From Leucobacter aridicollis (GTDB lineage Bacteria; Actinomycetota; Actinomycetes; Actinomycetales; Microbacteriaceae), in contig NZ_CP075339.1 of assembly GCF_024399335.1 (NCBI RefSeq), positions 1,302,001 to 1,366,000 on the forward strand: a stretch of 64,000 nucleotides of DNA. The letters run 5' to 3'. This document shows positions 32,831-40,701 of the stretch, piece after piece. Numbering within the stretch: the stretch's first letter is position 1; the number at the start of each line of letters is the position of its first letter. The position numbers and the translations under genes were made by a program. The notes under the pieces are model-generated. The model was given only the letters and a program-made list of their open reading frames with translations, was not told the DNA's origin and did not search any database.

Positions 32831-32879
32831 CTGCAGGATTCGTGCGCTCGGACCGGGTCCGAGCGCACGAATCCTGCAG
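32831..32879. terminator. Perfect 23-bp hairpin at the TctA/TetR convergent junction
   Basis: The left arm 32831-32853 (starting CTGCAGGATTCG) and right arm 32857-32879 are perfect inverted repeats around three bases. It lies between convergent stops 32802 and 32951, so it can serve both genes. Confidence 0.75.
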
Positions 32880-32950
32880 AAGCTTGTGTCGTTTGGGTGC
32901 GTGTAGACGATCGTGGGATTGGAGCCGCGCCAGCGACCACTCGGCGCAGC

Positions 32951-33628
32951 TCACCGCAGTTGCTCTGAGATTCTCCCCAGCACGTCGTCGGGGGAGGCGC
33001 CCACGTCGAACGCCGCGACGACGACCCGTGAGGCGCCGCGCTCGCCCCCAAACCAGGGCGCGAACCTGCCGATCAGGTCGGTGAGTTCACGCTCGAGCTC
33101 CTCGAACGCATGATTGTCGCCGAACTTCATCCAGCGGCGTAGCGCTGCGTTGTGGACCGCGACGACGGCCGCGGCAACCGCGATCGAACCCCAGTCGGGG
33201 GTGCCGGGTGCTGCGACGCGCGCCAGGTAGCGCTGAAACATTCGCTCGTAGCGATGGGTGATGACGAGCTCGCGCTCACGCAAGAGTGGCGTGCTGCGGA
33301 GCAGCTGGGAGCGCATCCTGGCTGTCACAGGATCGCGCGTCAGCACCCGCGACACCTCCAGCGTGCCCTGCGCGATCGTCGCAGACGCGCTGAGATCGGA
33401 CGCGTCAAGCTGCTCCTGCAGCTGGCTCAGCGCGAAGTCATGATCGGCGAACACGACGTCTTCCTTGCTGCCGAACCGTCTGAAGAACGTACTGCGGCTC
33501 ATGCCGATCGCGTCTGCGAGGCTGCTCGTTGTGGTCTGCTCGTAGCCGTGCTCGGTGAGGTAGCGCACTGCCGTCGCCTGCGGCGAGTCAGGTGCAGTGT
33601 GAGTATTCGCTGTGTTGAGGGCGCCCAT
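32951..33628 (-). CDS. TetR-family regulator divergent from acyl-CoA dehydrogenase
   Basis: A 225-residue TetR protein. HTH at about 20-65: AVRYLTEHGYEQTTTSSLADAIGMSRSTFFRRFGSKEDVVFADHDF. The C-terminal domain resembles the MftR-like TetR_C. It is read leaderlessly from its own TAACTT box and faces the acyl-CoA dehydrogenase across an intergenic region that holds a perfect palindrome in the dehydrogenase promoter. Control of fatty acyl-CoA oxidation is the natural guess. Confidence 0.88.
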   Translation of the reverse strand: MGALNTANTHTAPDSPQATAVRYLTEHGYEQTTTSSLADAIGMSRSTFFRRFGSKEDVVFADHDFALSQLQEQLDASDLSASATIAQGTLEVSRVLTRDPVTARMRSQLLRSTPLLRERELVITHRYERMFQRYLARVAAPGTPDWGSIAVAAAVVAVHNAALRRWMKFGDNHAFEELERELTDLIGRFAPWFGGERGASRVVVAAFDVGASPDDVLGRISEQLR

Positions 33629-33634
33629 GGGGGA

Positions 33635-33640
33635 AAGTTA
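33635..33640 (-). promoter_or_regulatory. -10 box TAACTT (minus strand) of a leaderless promoter
   Basis: On the minus strand TAACTT, six bases, then ATG 33628 of the TetR gene. Confidence 0.6.
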
Positions 33641-33718
33641 GCACAGCGGTGAAACCCGGTGCCGCATACGTTTCGCTTTCGTGGTGCGGAAGTTGTCGTG
33701 TGGTCGAATCGAGTGGCC

Positions 33719-33747
33719 TTGATTTGAGACTCAGTCTCAGGCATACT
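33719..33747 (+). promoter_or_regulatory. Acyl-CoA dehydrogenase promoter with operator palindrome in the spacer
   Basis: -35 TTGATT (33719-33724), a 17-base spacer and -10 CATACT (33742-33747). The perfect palindrome TGAGACTCAGTCTCA occupies 33725-33739, filling nearly the whole spacer, so a bound TetR dimer would exclude RNA polymerase. Confidence 0.7.
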
Positions 33748-33804
33748 TCTGAAGACGCGCCGCGACCACTGGCGCCCAGGACGACAAACGATGGAGTGTC
33801 GAGT

Positions 33805-35562
33805 ATGGCAATCGCAAATTTCGCCCAGCAGACTGTTCCCGATGCTGAAACCTACGTGCCGCCTGTCGCGGACTACGCGTTTCTGCTCGGTGAAGCGTTC
33901 GGCACTGATGTTGTGGCCAGGGCCACTGGCAACGCACTGAGCGCGGCTGACGCCGGCGACGCACTTGAAGCCGCGGGTGAGTTCGCGGCCGAGGTGTTCG
34001 CGCCGCTGAATCGCTCCGGTGACCAGCAGGGCGCGCAGCTTGTCGACGGCAACGTGCGCACGCCCGAGGGGTTCCGGGATGCCTATAAGTCGTTCGCTGA
34101 GGCCGGCTGGGTGTCGGCATCGGTCGCCGAAGAGGCGGGGGGAGATGGCCTCCCCGGATCAGTCACCGCTGCGCTCTCAGAGTTCTGGAATGCCTCAAAC
34201 GCCGCGTTTGCGCTCTGCCCCGCGCTCAGCCACGGCGCGATCCGCGCGATCCAGGCGAATGCATCAGACGAGCTCCGCGCCGCCTACCTCCCGAAGCTCG
34301 TGAGTGGCGAGTGGACGGGCACGATGAACCTCACCGAGCCGCAGGCCGGTAGTGACCTGGGCGCCGTGCGCACGATGGCGCGCGACAACGGTGACGGGAG
34401 CTGGGCCGTGAGCGGCCAGAAGATCTTCATCACCTGGGGCGATCACGACGTGGCAGACAACATCGTGCACCTCGTGCTCGCGCGCACGGAGGGGGCACCT
34501 GAGGGGCACCGCGGTCTGTCGCTCTTCGTCGTGCCAAAGTTCGTGCTCGATGCCTCGGGCGCGCCCGGTGAACGAAACTCGGTCGTCACCGTCGGTCTCG
34601 AGCACAAGCTCGGAATTCACGCGAGCCCCACCTGCGTGTTGCAGTTCGAGAACGCGACAGGCTACCTCGTTGGCGAGCTCAACCAGGGCCTCATAGGCAT
34701 GTTCGTCATGATGAACGAGGCGCGCGTCGGAATTGGTGTTCAGGGCCTCGGGCTGGCCGATCGGGCGTACCAGCGTGCGTTCGCGTACGCGCACAACAGG
34801 GTGCAGGGCGCCGTCATCGGGCTTCCTGCAGGCACCCCCATCGCCGGGCACCCTGACGTTCGCCGCCTGCTCGTGTCGATGGCGAGCCGCATCTCGGCGA
34901 TGCGTGCCTTCTCGGTGCTTGTCGGCGACGTCCACGACCGGGCTGAGTCCGATGGAACCGGGGCGCTTGCCGAGCTGTTCGTTCCGATCCTGAAGTCCTG
35001 GCTCACCGAGCAGGCTGTGCACATTTCCTCCGACGCCGTGCAGGTGCACGGTGGCATGGGCTTCATCGAGGAGACGGGCGCCGCCCAGCACTTCCGCGAT
35101 GCGCGCATCATGCCGATCTACGAGGGCACCACGGCGATCCAGTCGAACGACCTTGTCGGGCGCAAGGTGCTCCGCGACGGGGGGCAGACCCTCGGGCAGG
35201 TGTTCGAGATGATCCGTGAGCAGATCGCGGCACTGTCCGCGACGGGCGACGCGCTTGCCGCCCGAGTTGCAGAGCGCACCGAGCGCGCCGTGGCGGCAGC
35301 GGAGCGTGCAACTCAGGCGCTGCTTGGGTTCGCCTCGAGCCCACGCGACGCCTACGCAGTGTCCGTGCCATTCCAGGAGTTGCTTGCAACGCTCATCGGT
35401 GGCTGGATGCACGCGATGACCGCGACCGCCGTCCTCGCGCACGGGGAACGCACGGCCGACGACGCGCGACGTCTCGATGAGGCGGACTTCTACAGTGCGC
35501 ATCACCTCGTCCAGGTGCACGCGCTAGCGGAGACTGTCGCCGCGGGCGAGATCGGCCAGTAG
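33805..35562 (+). CDS. FadE-type acyl-CoA dehydrogenase with C-terminal extension
   Basis: A 585-residue flavoprotein, longer than the 380-residue standard, as in FadE5/DmdC-type enzymes with an extra C-terminal helical domain. Motifs: TMNLTEPQAGSDLGAVRT (FAD loop), VSGQKIFITWGDHD, GLEHKLGIHASPTCVLQF, MMNEARVGIGVQGLG, QVHGGMGFIEETGAAQHFRDARIMPIYEGTTAIQSNDLVGRK. It would oxidise acyl-CoA to 2-enoyl-CoA in the cytoplasm. ATG 33805 with GGAG eight bases upstream; a longer frame upstream runs through the promoter. Probably repressed by the divergent TetR. Confidence 0.92.
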   Translation: MAIANFAQQTVPDAETYVPPVADYAFLLGEAFGTDVVARATGNALSAADAGDALEAAGEFAAEVFAPLNRSGDQQGAQLVDGNVRTPEGFRDAYKSFAEAGWVSASVAEEAGGDGLPGSVTAALSEFWNASNAAFALCPALSHGAIRAIQANASDELRAAYLPKLVSGEWTGTMNLTEPQAGSDLGAVRTMARDNGDGSWAVSGQKIFITWGDHDVADNIVHLVLARTEGAPEGHRGLSLFVVPKFVLDASGAPGERNSVVTVGLEHKLGIHASPTCVLQFENATGYLVGELNQGLIGMFVMMNEARVGIGVQGLGLADRAYQRAFAYAHNRVQGAVIGLPAGTPIAGHPDVRRLLVSMASRISAMRAFSVLVGDVHDRAESDGTGALAELFVPILKSWLTEQAVHISSDAVQVHGGMGFIEETGAAQHFRDARIMPIYEGTTAIQSNDLVGRKVLRDGGQTLGQVFEMIREQIAALSATGDALAARVAERTERAVAAAERATQALLGFASSPRDAYAVSVPFQELLATLIGGWMHAMTATAVLAHGERTADDARRLDEADFYSAHHLVQVHALAETVAAGEIGQ

Positions 35563-35584
35563 CCCGCCTGTTGGGGTGTAATTG

Positions 35585-35624
35585 CGCCTGCCCGGCCGCT
35601 GCTTTGGTAGCGGGCGGGCAGGCG
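35585..35624. terminator. Terminator hairpin at the acyl-CoA dehydrogenase/LysR junction
   Basis: CGCCTGCCCGGCCGCT (35585-35600) and AGCGGGCGGGCAGGCG (35609-35624) pair at 15 of 16 positions around an eight-base loop, between convergent stops. Confidence 0.7.
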
Positions 35625-35644
35625 TCGCTCCGTGGTACCTGCCG

Positions 35645-36580
35645 CTATGCCTGGCTGACGTGCCGCGAGTCAAGAGCGCTGATTGAGCGCCTCACCGCCT
35701 CGGCGAGCTGGCGAACCGCGGCGCTTGGGCCAGCCTGGCCAGCGGGTGCCGCGAGCAGCAGCTCTCGCGTGAACCGTGCGTCGGCGATGGGTCGCAGAAC
35801 CACGCCCTCGGGCACGTTCGATTTCATGAGTGTTGGCACCAAAGCGACGCCCATATTCGCTGCGATGAGACCGAGTACCACAGCGTAGTCGTCGGTCCGC
35901 ACCGGAACTGTGAGCTTTACGCGAGTCTCGTCGAAGAGCTCGCGGACGAGGTCGTCGAGGGTGTCGCCGGGTGTTGAACCCATCACCCAGTTCTCGCCAC
36001 CGAGCTGCAGGAGCGCCTCCGTGTCGAACTCCTCGACGTGTGCCAGCTCGTGATGAGCCGGAAGTGCGAGGAGCATCGGGTCAGTGAATACGTGGGTTGT
36101 GTGTACCTCTGAGCGCAGGGGGAGGGCATAGCTCCCAGCGGCGTAGACGAGCGCTGCGTCGAGCGTGTGCTGGTTGACGCCGCCGACGAGGGGCATGACC
36201 TCTGCGAGGGTGGCATCGAGTTCGATGCCAAGCTCCGAAAGCCTGGAGGCGATGCCAGGCAGGATCCGCGCGGCGGCGGTCGGGAAGATCCCGAACCGTA
36301 GTCTGACGTGTCCGAGCTGTGCGAGGTCGCGCACGTCGGTCAGCGTGCGGTCGGCGAGTCCGAGGATCTCTTCGCCGCGCTCGAGCATGAGTAGGCCCGC
36401 GTTGGTGAGGCGGGAACCGCGGCTGCTGCGCGACGTGAGTTCGGTGCCAACGAGCCTGTCGAGGTTCTTGAGGTGATAGTCGACTGTGGGCTGACTCCAC
36501 CCGAGCCTGGAGGCGGCGCGCGCGACGGAGCCCTCTGCCGCGACGGCGCTGAGCGCTTGGAGTTGGCGAAGGTCGATCAC
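35645..36580 (-). CDS. LysR-family transcriptional regulator
   Basis: A 311-residue LysR protein: HTH at residues 1-60 (VIDLRQLQALSAVAAEGSVARAASRLGWSQPTVDYHLKNLDRLVG) and a two-lobed effector domain (about 90-300). The start is GTG 36580 with GGGAG six bases upstream; a much longer open frame upstream is antisense to the decarboxylase gene and is rejected. It is divergent from that decarboxylase, with an imperfect palindrome between them, so autoregulation and control of the neighbour are likely. Confidence 0.9.
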   Translation of the reverse strand: MIDLRQLQALSAVAAEGSVARAASRLGWSQPTVDYHLKNLDRLVGTELTSRSSRGSRLTNAGLLMLERGEEILGLADRTLTDVRDLAQLGHVRLRFGIFPTAAARILPGIASRLSELGIELDATLAEVMPLVGGVNQHTLDAALVYAAGSYALPLRSEVHTTHVFTDPMLLALPAHHELAHVEEFDTEALLQLGGENWVMGSTPGDTLDDLVRELFDETRVKLTVPVRTDDYAVVLGLIAANMGVALVPTLMKSNVPEGVVLRPIADARFTRELLLAAPAGQAGPSAAVRQLAEAVRRSISALDSRHVSQA

Positions 36581-36626
36581 ATGTGCTCCCGGAATAGCTG
36601 AGGCCAAGGCGAGGAAATTAGCGCCC

Positions 36627-36647
36627 TGATACATACAGTATATGTCA
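36627..36647. promoter_or_regulatory. Candidate LysR binding site
   Basis: TGATACATAC and GTATATGTCA are arranged as a 21-base imperfect palindrome around a central A (eight of ten pairs match). It lies between the LysR start (36580) and the decarboxylase start (36695). Confidence 0.5.
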
Positions 36648-36694
36648 CTAGGGAGTTGAATCGGGGGTTCTCCAGGCACCGGCGCAGGGCCACT

Positions 36695-38224
36695 ATGAAA
36701 GGTATGCCTATTGAGAATCATGTGACCCAGCAGGACGCCCCCTACGCGTCCGCCCTCGAGCGCTTCGCGGACGCGGGGCCGCAGAGTTTGATGGTGCCTG
36801 GGCACGGCTGTGCGCCAGAGGCCGGAGGCGAGCATCTCTCGCGCCTGTTTGGCGAGCGTGCAGTGCAGCTCGATGTGCCGCTCATGCTCGACGGCATCGA
36901 CCTCGGACCTGGCTCGCCGCTCGCACAGGCACTCGAACTTGCTGCTGACGCCTGGGGCGCTCGTCGCACGTGGTTCCTGACGAACGGGGCGTCGCAGGGC
37001 AACCGCACCGCGGCCTTCGCGGTTCGGGGCCTCGGAGAGCGGGTACTCATGCAGCGCAGCTCGCACTCGAGCTTCACCGACGGCGTGCTGCTCGCAGGCC
37101 TCATCCCAGCGTTTGTCGCCCCGAACGTCGACCACGACCACGGAATCGCGCACGGTCTCACCCCCGAGGTGCTCGACGAGGCGCTCACGACCGAGGCCGA
37201 AGCTGGCCGTGGAGTGCAGAGCGTCTATGTTGTCTCGCCGAGCTACTTCGGCTCGACGGCCGATGTGGCAGGCCTCGCGCGCGTTGCGCACGCGCACGGA
37301 GCTGCCCTCATCGTCGACGGCGCGTGGGGCGCGCACTTCGGGTTCCATGAGGATCTCCCTGACTCGCCCGTCCGCCTCGGCGCCGACCTCGTGATCTCCA
37401 GCACCCACAAGCTCGCGGGCTCGTTCACCCAGTCGGCGATGCTGCACATGGGCGACACTGAGTTCGCAGATCGGCTTGAGCCGCTCGTGAACCGCTCCTA
37501 CACGATGACCGCATCGACCTCCGCGAGCGCGCTGCTCATGGGCTCGCTCGATTCTGCACGTCACGCGCTAATGAACGGCAAGGAGCAGATCGGCCGCTCG
37601 ATCGAGCTCTCCGAGGAGTTCCGTGAACGTCTGCGGGCGAGCGAACACTTCACGGTCATCAGTGATGACTTCGGGGATTTCCCCGATATCGTGAGCGTCG
37701 ATCCGCTGCGGATTCCGATCGATGTGAGCCGTCTAGGCCGCAGCGGTCACTGGGTACGCGACCGCATGATCTCTGAGCACGGCGTGTACTTCGAGATGTC
37801 GACAGCCACGACAATCGTGGCCGTCATCGGCGCCCTCGCCACCCCAGACCTTGACAGGGTCATGGCCGGTCTCGAAGCTGTCGCTGAGGAGGCAGTCGCG
37901 GGCAATGGCGGGCCAAGCGAACTTGGCGCGTTCCCCGAGCTGCCTGAGGCTGGCACGCTCCGAATGCTGCCGCGCGCGGCGTTCTTCGCCGAGAGCATCC
38001 TCGTGACGGCTCATCAGGCGATCGGTCAGATCTCGGCCGACACACTCGCGGCGTACCCTCCCGGTATTCCGAACCTGGTGCCTGGCGAGGAGATCACCGA
38101 GGAGACAGTGACGTTCTTGCAGGCGGTAGCCGCCTCGCCGACAGGCTACGTTCGCGGCGCTGCAGACCCGCTCGTTGCGACGTTCCGCGTCGTCCGTGAC
38201 CCGCTAACGGCAAGCGCCAACTAG
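36695..38224 (+). CDS. Orn/Lys/Arg decarboxylase-fold PLP enzyme
   Basis: A 509-residue fold-type I PLP enzyme of the Orn/Lys/Arg decarboxylase group (the shorter Bacillus-type form without an N-terminal wing domain). Signatures: LMVPGHGCAPEAG near the N-terminus, FLTNGASQGNRTAAFA, YVVSPSYFGSTADV, LIVDGAWGAHFGFH and the PLP lysine in VISSTHKLAGSFTQSAML. A C-terminal domain with PNLVPGEEITEETV completes the family pattern. It would decarboxylate a basic amino acid to a polyamine precursor; arginine, lysine and ornithine cannot be told apart by eye. ATG 36695 is used; ATG 36704 is close behind. Divergent LysR is its likely regulator. Confidence 0.88.
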   Translation: MKGMPIENHVTQQDAPYASALERFADAGPQSLMVPGHGCAPEAGGEHLSRLFGERAVQLDVPLMLDGIDLGPGSPLAQALELAADAWGARRTWFLTNGASQGNRTAAFAVRGLGERVLMQRSSHSSFTDGVLLAGLIPAFVAPNVDHDHGIAHGLTPEVLDEALTTEAEAGRGVQSVYVVSPSYFGSTADVAGLARVAHAHGAALIVDGAWGAHFGFHEDLPDSPVRLGADLVISSTHKLAGSFTQSAMLHMGDTEFADRLEPLVNRSYTMTASTSASALLMGSLDSARHALMNGKEQIGRSIELSEEFRERLRASEHFTVISDDFGDFPDIVSVDPLRIPIDVSRLGRSGHWVRDRMISEHGVYFEMSTATTIVAVIGALATPDLDRVMAGLEAVAEEAVAGNGGPSELGAFPELPEAGTLRMLPRAAFFAESILVTAHQAIGQISADTLAAYPPGIPNLVPGEEITEETVTFLQAVAASPTGYVRGAADPLVATFRVVRDPLTASAN

Positions 38225-38241
38225 TACTACGACCCGGTCAG

Positions 38242-38276
38242 GCCGGCTTGCGCGCTGGGAAGCCTCGCAAGCCGGC
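38242..38276 (+). terminator. Hairpin after the decarboxylase gene
   Basis: GCCGGCTTGCG (38242-38252) pairs with CGCAAGCCGGC (38266-38276), 11 base pairs, loop of 13. A competing stem uses GCCGGCAG (38271-38278) with CTGCCGGC (38288-38295). Confidence 0.6.
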
Positions 38277-38315
38277 AGGCCTGATGTCTGCCGGCCCGGT
38301 GGACTAGGCCGTGCA

Positions 38316-38381
38316 CAGACGCCGCCCACCACCGGTGGCCGAGGCCCGCAGACGCCGCCCACCACCGGTGGCCGAGGCCCG
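38316..38381. repeat. Two-copy 33-bp tandem repeat
   Basis: Two identical 33-base units (38316-38348 and 38349-38381), starting CAGACGCCGCCCACCACC and containing ACCGGT, follow each other directly; a partial third copy diverges after a few bases. It is noncoding, between a convergent gene pair. Confidence 0.85.
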
Positions 38382-38407
38382 CAGCCGCCGCTTCCGGGTA
38401 CAACAAA

Positions 38408-38438
38408 GGGCGGGCCCGGCAATTGCCAGCACCCGCCC
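38408..38438 (-). terminator. Terminator of the small membrane protein gene
   Basis: On the minus strand GGGCGGG and CCCGCCC enclose an inner stem and are followed by TTTGTTGT, a U-rich tail. It lies 15 bases after the stop at 38453. Confidence 0.7.
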
Positions 38439-38452
38439 CGTGCGCGAAAGCG

Positions 38453-38695
38453 TTAGGCCTTCTTCTTGTTCTTCTCGAAGAGGTTGCCGATCAGCGTCGA
38501 ACCGACGAGCACGACGCCGAGCAGTACGATGCCGACGATCGAGATCGCAACGACGTCGACGGGCTGGCCAGCTGCCGAGAACGGTGCGTGCGTGTCGACC
38601 TTCTCGACGCCCTCCGACGCGAACGCGGGCGCGCTGACCAGAACGGTAGCGAGCGCGACAGAAGCGGCGGTTGCAATGCGTGTGCGGATCTTCAC
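38453..38695 (-). CDS. Small secreted, membrane-anchored protein
   Basis: An 80-residue protein. A clear signal peptide (KIRTRIATAASVALATVLVSAPAFA) with a probable cleavage after AFA is followed by about 20 residues outside, then one membrane helix (VVAISIVGIVLLGVVLVGSTLIG) and a basic tail NLFEKNKKKA. I do not recognise the family. GTG start with GAGGAG five bases upstream and its own terminator show that it is a real gene. Confidence 0.75.
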   Translation of the reverse strand: MKIRTRIATAASVALATVLVSAPAFASEGVEKVDTHAPFSAAGQPVDVVAISIVGIVLLGVVLVGSTLIGNLFEKNKKKA

Positions 38696-38777
38696 TGTGT
38701 CTCCTCAGAAATCTGTGAGCGCACGGCATCCTGCCGCGCACCCTCCTATTCTGCCCTATTTTTCGACGGCGCGTGGA

Positions 38778-38783
38778 TAAGCT
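38778..38783 (+). promoter_or_regulatory. -10 box TAAGCT of a leaderless promoter
   Basis: TAAGCT, six bases, then ATG 38790 of the DUF885 gene; no Shine-Dalgarno. Confidence 0.65.
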
Positions 38784-38789
38784 CTATTC

Positions 38790-40544
38790 ATGAGTCTCGA
38801 ACGCGAAACTACAGCCATTGACAAGATCGCCGAGGATTGGGTCGATGCGCTGACTGAACACGATCCGATCACTGGCAGCTACATTGGGCGCGAGAGCGCA
38901 CACGCCCGTCTGAACGACTTCTCGCCCGCGGGCAGCGACGCTATCGCAGGAGTCATGCGCGACACCCTCGCGACGCTCCGCGAGGCGACCCCAGCCGACG
39001 ACGTCGACAGGGTGACGAAGATCGACCTCACGGCAGAACTCGAGCTGTCGCTCGCGCGCCACGACGCTGGCGAGGAGCTGCGAAATCTGAACGTCATCGA
39101 GTCGCCGAGCCAGCAGGTTCGCGACATCTTCGACATCATGCCGAGCGACACCGAGGGCGACTGGGCGAACATCGCTGCCCGCATGGCGGCGGTGCCCGAG
39201 GCGATGCGTTCCTACCGCGAGTCGCTCGACGCAGGGGTGGCGCGTGGGCTGGTTCCGGCGCTGCGCCAGGTGAGAGAGGTTGCCGCCCAGCTGCGCCGCA
39301 CCGCCGGGATGTCGCCGCTCATTCAACCACGCGGCTCCGTGCCAGACGGTGCGGCACCGGCCGCGGGGCCGAGGGGGTTCTTTGCGGAGCTCGCCGAGCG
39401 CGCGGGGGAGTCCGTCCCGGAGTCGCTCCGTCAGGATCTCGCGAAGGCCGCCGACGCAGCCTCTGAGGCGTACGCTGGTCTCGCCAACTTCCTGGATACG
39501 CACCTCTCGGCGCACGCTCCCGAAACCGATGCGTTTGGACGCGAGCGCTACGAGCTCGCCTCGGAGGTCTTCCTTGGCGCGAAGGTCGATCTCGACGAGA
39601 CCTACGAGTGGGGCGTAGAAGAGCTTCGCCGCATGGTCGACGAGCAGGAGCGCATCGCGGGGGAGATCCTCGGGGAGAAGCCGCGCCCGGGAATTGTTGC
39701 CGACGCGATCGCGCACCTTGACGGCGACACCTCGCGCAAGCTACACGGCACCGATGCGCTGCAGAAGTGGATGCAGGAGACGAGCGACCGTGCGGTCTCC
39801 GAGCTTGGAGCGACCCAGTTCGACATTCCCGAGGAGATCCGCACCCTCGAGTGCATGATCGCTCCGACGCAGGAGGGCGGGATCTACTACACGGGGCCGT
39901 CGAGCGACTTCTCACGCCCCGGGCGCATATGGTGGTCGGTACCCGAGGGGGTCACAGAGTTCGACACGTGGCGGGAGCTCACCACTGTGTATCACGAGGG
40001 TGTTCCTGGCCACCACTTGCAGATCGGCCAAGCTGTTGTGAACAGCGGAACGCTGAACGAGTGGCGCCGTCAGCTCGCGGGCAGCTCGGGCAACGCCGAG
40101 GGCTGGGCGCTCTACGCCGAGCGCCTCATGGAGCAGCTCGGCTACCTCGATGACCCCGCGGACCGCCTCGGCATGCTCGATGGCCAGCGCATGCGCGCTG
40201 CCCGCGTCGTGCTCGACATCGGCGTGCACCTGGGCAAGCAGCGCCCAGACGGCGGTGGCGTCTGGGACGGCGAGTACGCCTTCGAGTTCATGGCCGAAAA
40301 CGTGAACATGAATGATAGCTTCGTTCGCTTTGAAGTGCTCCGCTACCTTGGGTGGGCGGGCCAGGCGCCGTCGTACAAGATCGGGCAGCGCATCTGGGAG
40401 GACCTGCGCGACGAGGCGAAGGCTCGTGCGGAGCAGAGCGGCGGCAAGTTCGACATTCGTGACTTCCACCGCGAGGCGCTCAAGCTTGGCGTCACGAGAC
40501 TCGACACGCTGCAGGCAGCTATGCGCGGCGAACTCGCGGGCTAG
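38790..40544 (+). CDS. DUF885 family putative metallopeptidase
   Basis: A 584-residue protein with no signal peptide. The family hallmark TVYHEGVPGHHLQIGQAV (HExxxGHH-type zinc site) lies at about 400-417, followed by GNAEGWALYAERLMEQLGY, whose Glu would be a further ligand as in gluzincin-like peptidases. The N-terminal half is helical. It is probably a cytoplasmic zinc peptidase; substrate unknown. Leaderless promoter; a terminator follows. Confidence 0.88.
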   Translation: MSLERETTAIDKIAEDWVDALTEHDPITGSYIGRESAHARLNDFSPAGSDAIAGVMRDTLATLREATPADDVDRVTKIDLTAELELSLARHDAGEELRNLNVIESPSQQVRDIFDIMPSDTEGDWANIAARMAAVPEAMRSYRESLDAGVARGLVPALRQVREVAAQLRRTAGMSPLIQPRGSVPDGAAPAAGPRGFFAELAERAGESVPESLRQDLAKAADAASEAYAGLANFLDTHLSAHAPETDAFGRERYELASEVFLGAKVDLDETYEWGVEELRRMVDEQERIAGEILGEKPRPGIVADAIAHLDGDTSRKLHGTDALQKWMQETSDRAVSELGATQFDIPEEIRTLECMIAPTQEGGIYYTGPSSDFSRPGRIWWSVPEGVTEFDTWRELTTVYHEGVPGHHLQIGQAVVNSGTLNEWRRQLAGSSGNAEGWALYAERLMEQLGYLDDPADRLGMLDGQRMRAARVVLDIGVHLGKQRPDGGGVWDGEYAFEFMAENVNMNDSFVRFEVLRYLGWAGQAPSYKIGQRIWEDLRDEAKARAEQSGGKFDIRDFHREALKLGVTRLDTLQAAMRGELAG

Positions 40545-40566
40545 CGGCTGCGGCTGCCGTCACAGC

Positions 40567-40616
40567 GCGGCCCGTCATCCACCCCACATGGGCGGTGGTT
40601 GGCGGGCCGCGTTTTA
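40567..40616 (+). terminator. Rho-independent terminator after the DUF885 gene
   Basis: GCGGCCCG (40567-40574) pairs with CGGGCCGC (40603-40610), with an inner CCACC/GGTGG stem, followed by GTTTTAT. Confidence 0.75.
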
Positions 40617-40701
40617 TGTCTGCCGAGATCGGCGCAGGTCTGCAAAGATTGTCGCGAAGGGTGCTCCACGGGGGAGCGCTCACCGTGTCACGGAGGCAAT
40701 C

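Noticed and set aside
36581..37564. N-terminal extension of the LysR gene (total 639 codons).
   Set aside because: The extension is antisense to the decarboxylase gene and lacks similarity; the HTH begins at the GTG at 36580 with a good SD.
38316..38381. Possible CRISPR array.
   Set aside because: Only two directly adjacent copies with no spacers and no cas genes.
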